NCBI GenBank assembly: GCA_014529385.2
Contig: CM043942.1
Location: forward strand, 21,620,991 to 21,684,990
From: Adiantum capillus-veneris
Taxonomy: Eukaryota > Streptophyta > Polypodiopsida > Polypodiales > Pteridaceae
Direction: 5' to 3'
DNA length: 64,000 bases
This document shows positions 44,613 to 55,369 of this stretch, piece after piece. Numbering within the stretch: the stretch's first letter is position 1; each line of letters starts with the position of its first letter. The translations under genes and the position numbers were made by a program. The notes below the pieces were generated by a model. It searched no databases. It was not told the DNA's origin and was given only the letters and a program-made list of their open reading frames with translations.

Positions 44613-45552
44613 GGAGCGAATCACACCACCCATAAAGTGCATGCAACACAACCTAGATCAACATAATGTCAATCAAAGACATAGACGATACGATAGGTGC
44701 ACAGAGGCAATCTCTTTAGCTGGTCATGCTTAGACCATCCCACCCATACAACACTCTGGAAGTCTAACTAAACCACAGTCAAGAATCTCTCTGCTCTCAG
44801 CTACACCAGTCAACCCACATACACACAAACGGAAGGAATCTCACTAAACCATTCCAGAATCGTACGAAACTTAAGGAACACCATCCTTTCACTAGGATAC
44901 ACATGTCCCTAAGCCTCTACACTCAAAATCCTTGCTCTAAACCCATCTAAAAAAACACATATGAAGACAGAGTGGAATTCTAAAAGTTCCCGAAACTGAA
45001 ATCTATGAGTACCTATGAGTAACTTATGTCACCCCCATCCTAATGACTACTTGCACGTAGAAAATAGACATCATTAGATATACTTACAACCACAAATATC
45101 TCATAGATGTGTCGGCATGTGCGCTCCATCTCGCATGGAATGCTTGGTGTTGTCGCGTAGCTCTAACCGAGCCTAGCACGATGGTGTTGTCGGTTCTCCA
45201 ATGCGATGAACGATCGGGGAGTAGCACAAGGATGAAGCTCACGCTCTCTCTCTTCCTTTCTCACACACAGTTGATGGCAGCTTAAAACTTAGATTATGAT
45301 AAAGGTTCTCTTTTACAAAATGACCTAGGTACCTTATATACTAAGGCTACCATAGGTTAAACCTAAAACAGAGTTCAAGGGGTCAAATGGATTTGTATGT
45401 ACAATTTGAAAGTGCCATTGCAGCCCGACTTCTGCAACTAGACTACCTACTTATTACAAATGATGTTTATAACCATAATCCTCATCATTTCATAACTCTC
45501 AAAAAATAAGGCTTTGTTGAGTTATGTCGTGTTGTTGACCCACGGGTCAACA
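44609..45552 (-). mobile_element. Putative LTR (3' LTR of a minus-strand element, D)
   Basis: The plus-strand left end is TG (44609-44610) and the right end is CA (45551-45552). Immediately outside the right end lies a pyrimidine tract (45554-45564), which on the minus strand is the polypurine tract GGAGGGGGGGG expected just upstream of a 3' LTR. The minus-strand LTR starts with a hairpin, TGTTGACCC-GT-GGGTCAACA. No partner LTR was found in the window. No ORF. Confidence 0.55.
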
Positions 45553-45723
45553 ACCCCCCCCTCCGAACCCATGTCGTCCCTGACATGACCTGGTTGTCAA
45601 TGTCGGTGCGGTCTTTGTTGTTATTTTGCGGATGTAAAGAAAGTATAGGTTGTAGCCTTTGCACGAGATCGTCCTGTTCGTCCAATCCGATTTAATTAGT
45701 CTTCACATGATTCAAGAAAATCA

Positions 45724-46029
45724 TAATCGGTGAACATCTGCCAATTTTGTGTCTTTGTCAGTTTTAGAAACAACTTCTACAATTTGTAGATTTGAATGAT
45801 TGGCTTTCAAATCTGGTGAGCCAATGAAAACTTTGTAAGGATTCTGTAGAAATTTTTCGGCTAAACCTTCAACTTCTTTAGGCCAAGTTACACTCCAGTA
45901 CAAGGTTTGTCTATGAGGTTGAATCTGGGAGATACTTTTTCTGATTTGAGGTTAAAAACCCATGTCCACCAGCATTCGATTCATTTTATCAAGGAAAACA
46001 TATGTAACCTTGTGAAGGTTGGTCTGTCT
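45724..46029 (-). pseudogene. DEAD-box RNA helicase gene fragment (DBP2/DDX5-type)
   Basis: Minus-strand frame: [74 protein letters not shown] and QIVEVVSKT. This matches the stretch around motifs II and III of plant RH20/RH30-type DEAD-box helicases. Motif II D-E-A-D has decayed to D-K-M-N, motif III S-A-T to S-V-T, and there is one stop (TAA) plus an extra codon. About 100 residues survive. It lies about 160 bases from the polypurine tract of LTR D on the same strand, so it may be a host gene piece captured by that element. Confidence 0.8.
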
Positions 46030-47304
46030 ACCACTTGTGTTTGATTTTATTTGTCGGTGACTCCTTTGTTCCTACATTAAAGTGATCAAAGTTGCATTTG
46101 CCACTGTTAGCTTCTGTGTGATTTGTAAATCATTATACTGCTCCTACTTGATACATGACTTAAGTAAATCCTGACAAACCCAAGTTAATTCCCAAAGTTA
46201 GTAACTTGCATCAAAAGGGCTCCATCCAATATCATTCATCATCGATGAGCTATCATTTATATTGTCCCGTTCTCTCCAAAACTCATATACATGATGTATA
46301 GGGTATGTAGATGGCTATCATGGCTTAGGATTTAAAACAAATTGCACCTTTGGCTAGCTAGGGACTAAGCTTTTTTTCTTTTTAACCCTTAGCTTGTATT
46401 CTCTATTTGTAGCCTCCCCACAAAGTTTGGCTTGATTTTGACTTTTATTTGGCTTTCCAAGCTAGCTTTTTGGATTTCAGTCTTGAAAATGACTAGTTGG
46501 CATCACTGGCACCTTCTGGCTACCAAACACATGTAGAACCAATGATGATGACCAGAATTTGGCTTGATCCCTGGTTGCTCCTGCAGATATCTATCATGAA
46601 AGATGATTGAACTGTCATTTCTGCCCCTTGTGTTTTTTGTCAATACTATTAGTCCCTTTTGTTTGTTAGGCACATTAAGTCACATACAAGATAGAAGATT
46701 TACATTATAAAGATCTACTTCATGTATATGGTCTTGTAGTTGCATGAAGTGTCTGGTAGGTAACTTGATACTTGATGGGTGCTTTTGTTTAGTTGCATCA
46801 CCAACTTTCTTTGTCCTTGTAGTCTGGCCCAGAGTTTTATGACCATTCTATTATAGGCAAAGGCTAATCAGCGTTCTTTTCTTCCCTCTGACATTGCCCA
46901 TTGTGCATATGGCCTTTGAGGCATGCTTCATATAGTGTCGTCATTTCCTTGTATTGTCTTCTTCTTTGTACTGCTTAGGCATCTCTTCAATCTTTTCTTC
47001 ATTTGGAGTATGGATTTTTCCTTCTTTTTTTTTGGAAAACCGCAAAAAAAAAACAAAATAAAACCAAAAATAACTCAACCAAAAAATCATAATCATTCTA
47101 ATAGAATTCTAAACACTATATACACTACACACATGTACCTAGGGGCTCATATATGGATTTTGTCCCCGTACTCCTCCTATAACGATATTATGAGGGCATA
47201 TACCCTGAATTTTGTCAAAAAATGTCACAATCAAATGCAAAAAATCAATACAATCACAAAAGATTTTCCTCTAATATTCATATATTAGGTCCGCATTTAG
47301 AATG
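46030..47304. other. Unassigned stretch between helicase fragment and A5
   Basis: No recognisable coding sequence. The right part (about 47090-47304) shows short matches to sequence after the polypurine tract of A3 (TATATGAG, GATTG..AAAAAATT words) and is probably the start of the A5 3' LTR. The left part could be internal sequence of element D. Confidence 0.4.
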
Positions 47305-47620
47305 CCTCCCCACCTCCTATTTGGAGTCCTCCTTGACAAAAGGGTATCGCCAAGGGTATGTGTTGTGCTTGGGCAATCAAAAAATGTGTATATGAAGACC
47401 TTGTAATGTAGCCCTATTATGCATACACAGTCAATGCATGGAAAAATTTATGTTGTGCAAGATGTGGGTATAAGTTATTTGCTTAATGGAATTTGCTGGC
47501 GAGGTTTCCTATTCTAAGCAATGTGATGATCTTTGAAGCTCCTGTGTCATTTTTCTTGATTGAAGGTTGTAGCTTTTTTGAAGGCTTACGTATATGTTTT
47601 ATGCTTCTTTGGAATCCAGT

Positions 47621-48560
47621 TTAGCCTTGTGGTTGGTTGTTGTATTTTGCATTGTTTCTCAGAGTGGGTTCTCTTCTAACCGTATGTAACTGTAGGAGGA
47701 ATTGAAAGAGATCAAGCGGCGGTGTAGTGACAGTAGGTTTATTGGTTCCCTTTGGGACCCACTTCTTCGTGATTACTAGCTGCTTCATTAATGATGCTCG
47801 TTTGGGAACCCATACTTGTCCCTGATTTGTTTGTGTTTGAAGAGACTTCTTTGGGATCCACCTTGTCTTTGTGTGAGTCTGCAGCAGTCTTTGCTTCAGC
47901 TCTTGGACTCTTGGTTGAGGATGGGATTCGAGCTTTGGCCCTTGATGTTGTAATTGTGTTGGAATCCAAATAAACTCTTGACCTCTTTGTGCTTGAATCA
48001 ACTTCTTTGGAACTCAAATCTGATTTACAAAAGCTTGCAACTTTGTGATTTTTTTAGATGTTCTTGCAGACTTTGAGTGTTCTTTTTTTGGTGTTGGATC
48101 TTGTGATTTTTCATCAGGGATCTTTGTCTTCTTGATCCACACATGTCTTTGACCAAGTTAGCTCTTTGGTATCCAGATTTGTCAAATTTTGTGGTTTTGA
48201 CTCATTCTTTTCTTTCGGCCTTCCTTGGTTGTCACGGAAGCTACTAGTGATGGTGATGACCTAAGTTGCTGGTAGGGAATGTCATAAGAATCATCACTAT
48301 CACTGCTATCCTCAACAAGGTTACATTCTAGCACTTTCCCTTTGTGGTTTGGCTGGTTATGGAAAGTTACTATTTGCTTGCTCTTGGGTTGTTGTTTCTG
48401 GGATAACTTTTCTATCCACTTGATTAGAGCATTGGTAGGTCGTTGACATGGCTGTATTCTTCTTGGCTCAGTCTTTTCTTCCTATATGGGAGGCACGTAT
48501 GAGGATGCTTGTTGCAGTTGCGTTTTCATCGAGAATTTTGGAATCCATTTTTTATGCACT
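47621..48560 (-). pseudogene. Family A W-[V/I]-P-K repeat tail, copy A5 (longest)
   Basis: The minus-strand reading gives KKWIPKFSMKTQLQ (about 48540), then a Ser/Asp segment (EDSSDSDDSYDIPYQQL), then IWIPKS, VWIKKTK, I*VPKKLIQA, FIWIPTQL, RWIPKKS, VWVPKRA and KKWVPKGTNK. So there are about eight W-[V/I]-P-K-like motifs spaced 10-40 residues in basic Gln/Lys/Thr-rich linkers. The last 126 codons are open. The motif is maintained despite divergent linkers, which suggests past selection on it. Confidence 0.7.
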
Positions 48561-48966
48561 TTATTTTTGTAGCAATGACATTGTTTCTTAGGTCTTTGAT
48601 CTGGACAATCATAAAAGCGTGCATTAGTTAAAGTTGCATTCTTGTCACCTGTTGGGTCGTCCGAATTTTCGTTGTTTACTCTTCTTGAAGCTCCAAGTGT
48701 TCTATGGAGTCATAGAACTCATCTTCTTCTTTGTCTTTGTTTTCTTTGATCACACTCAATGCAAAGTAAGGAACGACATCATAGCCATCTTCATCACAAA
48801 ACTTTGTTGTTGGACGGTCTTGAATGGCGCACACATCGAGAGTGGCCAAGATGTGTTCCCATTCAAGTGGCTCTAAAGATTCCTCAACAAAGGGTTCTGG
48901 GATATAATCCTTATCTTCAATTTCCCTTTTTAGGATGCATTCCTCTCGCTTTAAGCTTCCGCATTC
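48561..48966 (-). pseudogene. Family A post-protease region, copy A5
   Basis: LEPLEWEHILATLDVCAIQD and TKFCDEDGYDVVPYF (single unit) match A1 and A2. An acidic stretch (NKDKEEDEFYDSIEHLE) follows, then ARFYDCPDQRP, the counterpart of VRFYDFPNQ. Immediately after this the tail begins. Confidence 0.75.
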
Positions 48967-49670
48967 TCAAGCTCCACATATCCACAGTTCTTTAGGCTTA
49001 CCCAACCATGCTGGAAGTTCTGATCCTGCTACAGTAGTGGAATCAAACTCCTCCACAGGTGTTCTCATCACATCCCTATAGCTATGGTCCTTCAAGTTTA
49101 TCCTTGTCGTGGTTTCCATATGTCTCAGGTACATATGGTCATAACCCCAATCTTGGACCATTTTCAATTGTCGCATGAATGGTCTTCCCAATATTATGTC
49201 GTAATTGTTCTTCTTGCCAAAATCAACAATAGCAAAGGTTTGCTCATATTCAATGCCACAAGAAGTAATAACTGCTTTTTCTAGCAGTCCTATGCACCTT
49301 TCCGTGTGTCCGTTTGCAAGCTTCAGTTTCATCTTGGTAGCCCTCACTACTGGTTTTCCTAGATCTCTTTTGTTGTGATGGAAACACTGGCTCCACTATC
49401 AAGGATTGCCATGGTTTTTAAACCTTGGAATTCCACAGGAAGAGTGGTGTTCCCATCTTCTCCCTCATAGTACTCATCTACCTTATTTAGTGGCACTGGC
49501 CGAGTGTTAAGTTGAGGCATTTCAAACTCTTTGATCCCTTCCTCGATTTGAGTGATTGGGTTTTTTACTCCAAATTTCTCTAGGCATTTTTCCACATTAG
49601 CCCACATGTTTGGTCGTATTTTGAGCAACTCAGCTAACAATATCGTACAAGTGACTGATGTTGACAAAAT
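48967..49670 (-). pseudogene. Family A retropepsin-like protease, copy A5 (best preserved)
   Basis: From about 49667: TCTILLAELLKIRPNMWANVEKC, VPLNKVDEYYEGEDGNTTLP, MAILDSGASVSITTKEI (catalytic D-S-G-A intact). After a single-base frameshift at about 49356: ATKMKLKLANGH, ITSCGIEYEQTFAIVDFG, NNYDIILGRPFMRQLKMVQ. Apart from that shift the domain looks intact over about 230 residues. It is the best reference for the family protease. Confidence 0.85.
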
Positions 49671-50331
49671 GTCTATTAGCCTTTTTGAATCTATGACCTT
49701 GTTGGGAGACAGTCTCTGTGATGGGACCGGAATAACATCTCACTTGGTTCATGCTCTCCCGTATAGGACGGTAGTGTTCTTAGCAAATGGGGTTGACTAT
49801 CCATGGACTGTACAAATCCTTTGTCTCCCCAATACGATTCCACTTCTAGATTCATCTGAGATCCAATCTCAAATGCCTCTATTGGTGGAAGAGACACTCC
49901 TCTTCCATCACCCGTCTGGTTTACTCGTCTACTTATCTCACTTTCTTCATTGGCCTCTCTGACTTGTTTTCACAATTCGTCAAGACTATCTATTTCTTTA
50001 CATTTGTCAAGTATACATATGTGAAATCCCTCGGAAGAGTTATTCGTGGTATTCAACACTATCCTTGGATCTAATGCGGGGTCCTGGAGCTTTTGTCCGT
50101 GCTCGTTCCTTGTTTGGTGGGATTATTGGTGTAGTTGGGACAAAGATCACACCCTCAGGTTTTCCAGCTCATGGATCTAATAAAGGTTGGGCTGTTTGAA
50201 TCATTTTCTTGCACATTTCAAACCTTTCCTTTTCTAGTTTTGCATATGGATATTTCATCCATCTCTGTTCCTGGGTTTGGTTGTTGTTGAGTTGTGTTTC
50301 ATAGGATTTTAATAGGGTGTCTATCATCATG
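49671..50331 (-). pseudogene. Family A gag C-terminus and linker, copy A5
   Basis: The linker (49691-49897) reads SLPPIEAFEIGSQMNLEVESYWGD and SQPHLLRTLPSYTGEHE. Further upstream (about 50160-50331) the reading MIDTLLKSYETQLNNNQTQEQRWM and KERFEMCKKMIQTAQPLLDP aligns with A1 2218-2375. It stops at 50331, where family B sequence resumes in the opposite orientation. Confidence 0.75.
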
Positions 50332-51243
50332 AGCTTTATGAAATGAAGGAAAAGTATGCTACTGATGAGGATTTTGCAAGGAACAGTTGCAAGATGGGCA
50401 ACGCCACGAGCACCACCTCCTCAAAAATGGTTTTATGATGATGCATGTTAGACTATGAGTCACTAGCCTATTGCAACATAAAATTACGATAGAAAGCCAT
50501 GTCCCACTGTATGGAGGGCATCGTGGTATGGATGTGACAGTGAAAGCGATCAAGAAATTCCTTTATTGGCCTAATTTGAGGAGAGATCTGGATGCCTTTG
50601 TGCGAGCATGCCTGATTTGCCAAAAGGTCAAATTTGACAGGCAAAAGACATCGCGGTTGTTACAGCCACTACCTATTCCAGATAAGCCATGGAAAAGCAT
50701 TGCTATGGATTTTATCTTTGACCTTCCAAAAACGTCAACAGGGAATGATGGTATATGGACCATTATTTACAGGTTCAGCAAGCAGGCCCGTTTTATTCCT
50801 GTCAGGAAGAAAATAAAATATGAGCAAATGGCACGGTTGTTTATGTACAATGTTTTCAAGTACCATGGTATGCCACAGCCTATTGTCAGTGATCGTGATC
50901 ATCATATGACAAGCCTGTTGTTTTGGAGAGGGTTATTTGAAAACATGGGCACCATGCTCAAGTTTTCATCCTCGTTTCATCCACAAACTTATGGAAAATC
51001 AAAAGAGGCTAATTGTACTGTCTTGGATGTGCTGAAATGTTATGTGTCAGATTTTTACAAGGCTATGGCAACCACTAACCTTAGATGCTCGTTTCTTTCC
51101 GTTGATTTTTATTTGACTTTTGGGACCCTCTTTTTGAAGTCACAAATGGTCAGACATTGTGTGTCCAATGTGAAACGGCCGATGGCCGAGATTTTCACTT
51201 GCTGTTGGGAAGGGCAGGTCGCCACGAGATGGTTGGGCTAGTA
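50332..51243 (+). pseudogene. Family B integrase, copy B2
   Basis: The region starts with FYEMKEKYATDEDFARN (about 50337-50390), the RNase H-integrase link, then the zinc end with H-R-G-M-D-V and FLYWPNLRRDLDAFVRACLICQK (about 50520-50640). The DDE core follows: WKSIAMDFIFDLPKTSTGNDG (first Asp), HGMPQPIVSDRDHHMTSLLFW (second Asp), FHPQTYGKSKEANCTVLDVLK (Glu). All three catalytic residues remain in one 256-codon ORF. The first zinc His residues are degenerate and the expected C-terminal sequence is lost after about 51050. Confidence 0.85.
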
Positions 51244-52068
51244 AGCACTAAAATCCAAGCAGTAAAAAGTTGGCTAGGACCAGCTCAAAGTCATTTAGGC
51301 CCCTTGCTACACATTATAAGTTGGTGGGTACTAGGAAATTAAACCAGAGGGAGTCAAATGAACACATGGCAGTCAGGGAGCTACATGCAGGTCAACACGC
51401 AATCTCCAGAAGCCTTATCCAACAGGGGACGCCCAAAGTTGAGGGTGGAGGCTGATTTTAGTTCATTGTGCTTTATAGTGTATGGGTGAGTAGTGGGTGC
51501 AGGTGATCACAGCTTTAATGGAGAGCTTGCCTTCTCCCTTGCTCTATGTAGACTGATGATTTGCTCTTGCGCATCTCTCTCTCCCCTTTGCACATATGGT
51601 AATGCCCCACTAGTTGGGCTTCTTAGATGACCATGTACAGTTGTGGGGGGTTTATGTGCGTTTGCCAAGGCAAGAGCCTTCTAAACAGGTACCGGATTAG
51701 CTAATTTCTAATTTCTCACAGGTACACACAATTCCATTACAAAGAATCTCAAAAACAAAAAGTTTTCTTGCATGGAAACTCGTCCGTTTCATAGGGGAAC
51801 TATCCCACTGCATGCAAGAGCGTCTAAGACACGCGGAGACGTGTTTGCTCCACCCAAAACGATCCAAAACAAAAAATTACAGCCTGTTGTGTTTTTCTGC
51901 AGGTTTAGGGTTTTGCACCTAAAGTGCAGGACATCGTCAGGGGAGCCTCGAGAAAGCTATACAATGCTTAATCAGGGATTTGGGCACCTGACAATTAGAA
52001 AACATGGAATTACAACATGCTGAAATTGACTTGCAACTCACTAAAAAGCTTCCAAACTACAAGGGAAA

Positions 52069-52428
52069 GTGTCCTCAATGTGTACTTTTGCAGCTCCGAA
52101 ACCTTCCCCGCCTCCCCCTCCTCCTCCCTCAGACATCGCTGCTCCGCCTCCTCCCTCTCCTCCACCTCCACCTCCACCTCCACCTCCACCTCCACCTCCT
52201 ACTCCTGCTCCTGCTCCTGCTCCTGCTCCTCCTCCTCCTCTCTCCCCAGTGGGGCCCTCATCTTCATCTCTCAACCCCTCTCTCACTCCTCAAGATGTTG
52301 TTGAGGACCTCAACAAGCTTGCAAAGGATGTCATGAGGGCCAAGATATATGCTAATGGGGTGAATTTTTATTGCAAGTACTGTTTAGTTGATATCTTGTT
52401 TGTTCATTTCAAGCCATCTATATATTAA
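52069..52428 (+). CDS. Hypothetical proline-rich ORF, doubtful
   Basis: 119 codons with long Pro runs and an Ala-Pro repeat (about residues 11-60), then LTPQDVVEDLNKLAKDVMRAKIYANG and a Cys pair NFYCKYC. The non-repetitive part has a protein-like composition and is followed by a stop. A pyrimidine-rich CTTTTGCAG just before the Pro region could be a splice acceptor. I recognise no family. It could equally be an artefact of the CCT/GCT-rich tract. Confidence 0.25.
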   Translation: MSSMCTFAAPKPSPPPPPPPSDIAAPPPPSPPPPPPPPPPPPPPTPAPAPAPAPPPPLSPVGPSSSSLNPSLTPQDVVEDLNKLAKDVMRAKIYANGVNFYCKYCLVDILFVHFKPSIY

Positions 52429-53510
52429 TCTTGGGGTTCAAGTTTAACTATCTAGGTGACCTTGCTGATAAGATCCATGTAGGAGTGCTCTATAGTGATC
52501 TTACTGACTAGTCATCATAGCAATGCTACTATATAGTGATCTTTGTTGCTATGTACTTCCTTTTGATCATAGGAGTGTTGCCATATAGTGATCTTGGCTC
52601 TAGTCTAACTATCTAGGTGACCTTGCTTGACAAGATACATGCAGGATATTCTAGAACTTATATTAGATAGCTAAAGTTGTTGCTATACTTTCATCATGCT
52701 TGCATTAAGTTAGCTATTTTTGGTGTATGTCCATGTATATAACTATTTCACTAGCAATAGAACTAGATGTACATGTGTTGCACAAGCAATATAGCTTGAG
52801 TTACAATTATATATCTTCTTCACTAGATAAACAACAACTATACCAAGAATGCAGGGTTTTATTCAACTATAAACAACAGCTATATAGATTTTGCAGCTAT
52901 TGTTCTATCTATGCAGCATGCTAGGTATAAAGTGTAGCTGTTGTGCCAGCTATATAGCTATTGTTCTAGCTATAAAATTAGGTAGGCAAATATAACTAGT
53001 TGCTTTGCACTATATATGAGCCATACATTTGACCACATTATTGCATGCATGTCAATCGTTGATTTTGCATGTTGTCAATTACTAAGATCATTTTGCAGAG
53101 TTAATAATCAAGTTGCAAAGCTAGTCTTAGGGATAAATAGTGCATTTGAAACCAAATGGCCATCATGTATGCTTCATGGAATCTTTTTCTAGTTCTTTTG
53201 TTGTTATAGTGTGTAATGTTATACTAATATGAACAATTAATGTGCAGAGTTCCTTACCTTTCTGCCAGATTGAGCTTCAATTTTGTGTCGGGTGAAGAAA
53301 GGAGGTTGAGTGAATAGGGCACAACCTTGTGCATGCATGGGATGTGGTGTTTCTTTTGATGCAACTGCACTAGATAATTTCTCCTTGCCTTGTCTATATG
53401 TGTACCACATGTTGCGCTCTACACACATGTTCTTAAAGCATGGAACGTGTGTGGTTGTTGAGTGCAATGAACCTCTACCTACATAGCATTATTCATTATT
53501 TATTTGGGAG

Positions 53511-53545
53511 ATGAATAATACGCTAAAAAGAGGTGTATTATTCAT
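53511..53545. repeat. Perfect 11-bp hairpin
   Basis: ATGAATAATAC (53511-53521) and GTATTATTCAT (53535-53545) form a perfect stem with a 13-base loop. Just downstream are CCACATCAGCC and repeated TTTGATCAAAAAG words, a look common in small MITEs. Confidence 0.7.
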
Positions 53546-54604
53546 TGACCTAAATTATACAACTATTTTATACGGTGCCACATCAGCCAATTCGGCCTTC
53601 CGTATAATTTCTTGTCTTTTTGATCAAAAAAGTCTTTGATCAAAAAGTTTTTTGGTCGAAGAAAACTTGTTCAAAGACCTGTTTGTCGAAGAGATGTTTG
53701 ATCCAAAAAAAATCTATATAACGCGGCAACACACCATCTTAAGCTCATTTGACATCATAAAAGGTAATCCATGTGAGAAATGTGAGAACAAAATAAAAGT
53801 GAATTTTTTTATGACTTGAAATCATTATCTTTATAATAGTTTGAAAATAAATTTGTTTAAAAATGATTTCAATTGTTGATCAAAATTTGACTGAAATTTG
53901 TTCTTAGTGTCGAATAGTATAAGCTTTGCATGTTGTGTAGAGTTCAAACTCTCACTCATTGCAAGGTGTTTATTTTATAGGAATCACTTGCTATGTGATC
54001 AATTTACTGACACAAGGATGTGAATTAGTGATATAATTTAGAGGTTGTTGTTGTGTGCAAAGTGTAATCTCACATGAGCTAATCAATTTGCAAAATATAA
54101 TATAAGAGGTTAGTTTCATATAGTCCAGTGTTCGATTTTGACGTGCATAGATTTTCTCATCTCAAAGTGAACATAGGTAGAAATTATTTTTCCATGTGTA
54201 GAGCCATCACACTATGCTCTCATTGGAATTAACATTAAGGAATATCATGTCCAAATATATTGATATCTAATTATCTTTATTTGGATTGCTAGATCTATTG
54301 TATTGTGTGATCGTACATGTGCAACAACTATCGATAGATAAGTGCTCAAAGATCTATTGCGGAGTGTGAGAACATTATGTTCGCACTTCAGTTAGACATG
54401 GCAATCGTCAAAGTCTGCAATTGATTATCATGTTATAATGAGAATCAATTCCAAGACTTGATTAATATTATTGATTATGATAACGTGTGAAAGTTGTAAG
54501 CTTCCACTAAAGATAAATCAATATATTTCAATGTGAAATGATGTGATTTATATGTATTGTTTTTTGTAATTGATTAAGATATAGATTATCGTAATGTGTG
54601 AAAG

Positions 54605-55330
54605 CCAAAAGCCATGGTTAGACAAGGCAAAATCTTGGGACATATTATCTCAAAAAACGACATATCTATGGATTTGGATAAGATAAAAGTGATTGTAGAA
54701 ATGCCTGGAACAAACAATGCAAAGCAGGTACAATGCTTTATGGGACACTGTGGTTCTTACAGGAGGTTCATCCACATGTATGCAGTTATTGCTCAACCCC
54801 TATGTAAACTTATAGTAGTCTTTGAATAGACAGAGGAGTGTGAGGAGTCTTTAAAAGTTGAAAAAGCACTCATATCCACTCCAGTATTAAAAGCACCAGA
54901 TTGGGAAAAGATCTTTCATGTTCATGTTGATGCTTCAACATTTACTATAGGATGCATCTTGGCTCATCCAAGAGAAGGAAATATGGATTTTCCAGTCTGT
55001 TATGCCAGCAGACAGATTAACAATGCTGAAAAAAACTACACTACCATTGAGAGAGAAGGGATAGGGATGATATTTGTTATTAAGAAATTTCGGCATTATC
55101 TCCTTGCAAACCAGATTTTGTTTTTTCATTGATCATCAACCCTCTTATACCTTGTAAACAAACCATGCAATACCGGACACATTGGAATGATGGTTTATCA
55201 TATTGCTAGAGTTTGATTTTACAATAGTGGTTAAAAAGGGGAAGACACATCTTTGAGCAGATCATATTTCCAGATTGCCAAATGGAAAAGCTCTAGAAGG
55301 CATAGACGATGACATCCCTTATGCATATCT
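54605..55330 (+). pseudogene. Family A RT thumb and RNase H, copy A3
   Basis: MVRQGKILGHIISKNDISMD, QVQCFMGHCGSYRRFIHMY and LCKLIVVFE match A2. RNase H keeps HVHVDASTFTIGCILAH (catalytic Asp), CYASRQINNAEKNYTTIEREGIGMI (Glu) and KKFRHYLLANQ. Stops at about 54826 and several shifts after 55120 break it. Confidence 0.85.
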
Positions 55331-55369
55331 TTTCAATGTTGAAATGGTACCCAAGTGATCTCAGGAGAT

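Larger units (their letters stand above)
47305..50331 (-). mobile_element. Ty3/gypsy family A, copy A5 (gag end, protease, then tail; pol deleted)
   Basis: Minus-strand order: gag C-terminus (about 50331-49971), linker, protease, spacer, then directly the W-[V/I]-P-K tail, 3' UTR and polypurine tract (minus strand AGGAGGTGGGGAGG, 47305-47318). RT, RNase H, integrase and the second protease-like domain are absent between about 48600 and 48540. The 3' UTR aligns with A3 over CTTATACCC, TCTTGCACAACAT and CATGCATTGACTG. Confidence 0.85.
51244..54604. other. Unassigned stretch after B2 integrase
   Basis: No transposon domain is recognised. It holds a proline-rich ORF (52069-52428), a spaced repeat of CTAACTATCTAGGTGACCTTGCT (52446 and about 52604), many AACTATATAGC-like words (52730-53010) and a perfect hairpin at 53511-53545. 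AT-rich non-coding sequence fills 53.7-54.6 kb. Confidence 0.45.

Noticed and set aside
46923-47288. 121-codon plus-strand ORF
   Set aside because: Phe- and Lys-run composition in AT-rich DNA that overlaps the probable 3' LTR of A5 on the other strand.
52041-52286. Minus-strand Gly/Ala-rich ORF
   Set aside because: Antisense shadow of the proline-rich repeat tract.
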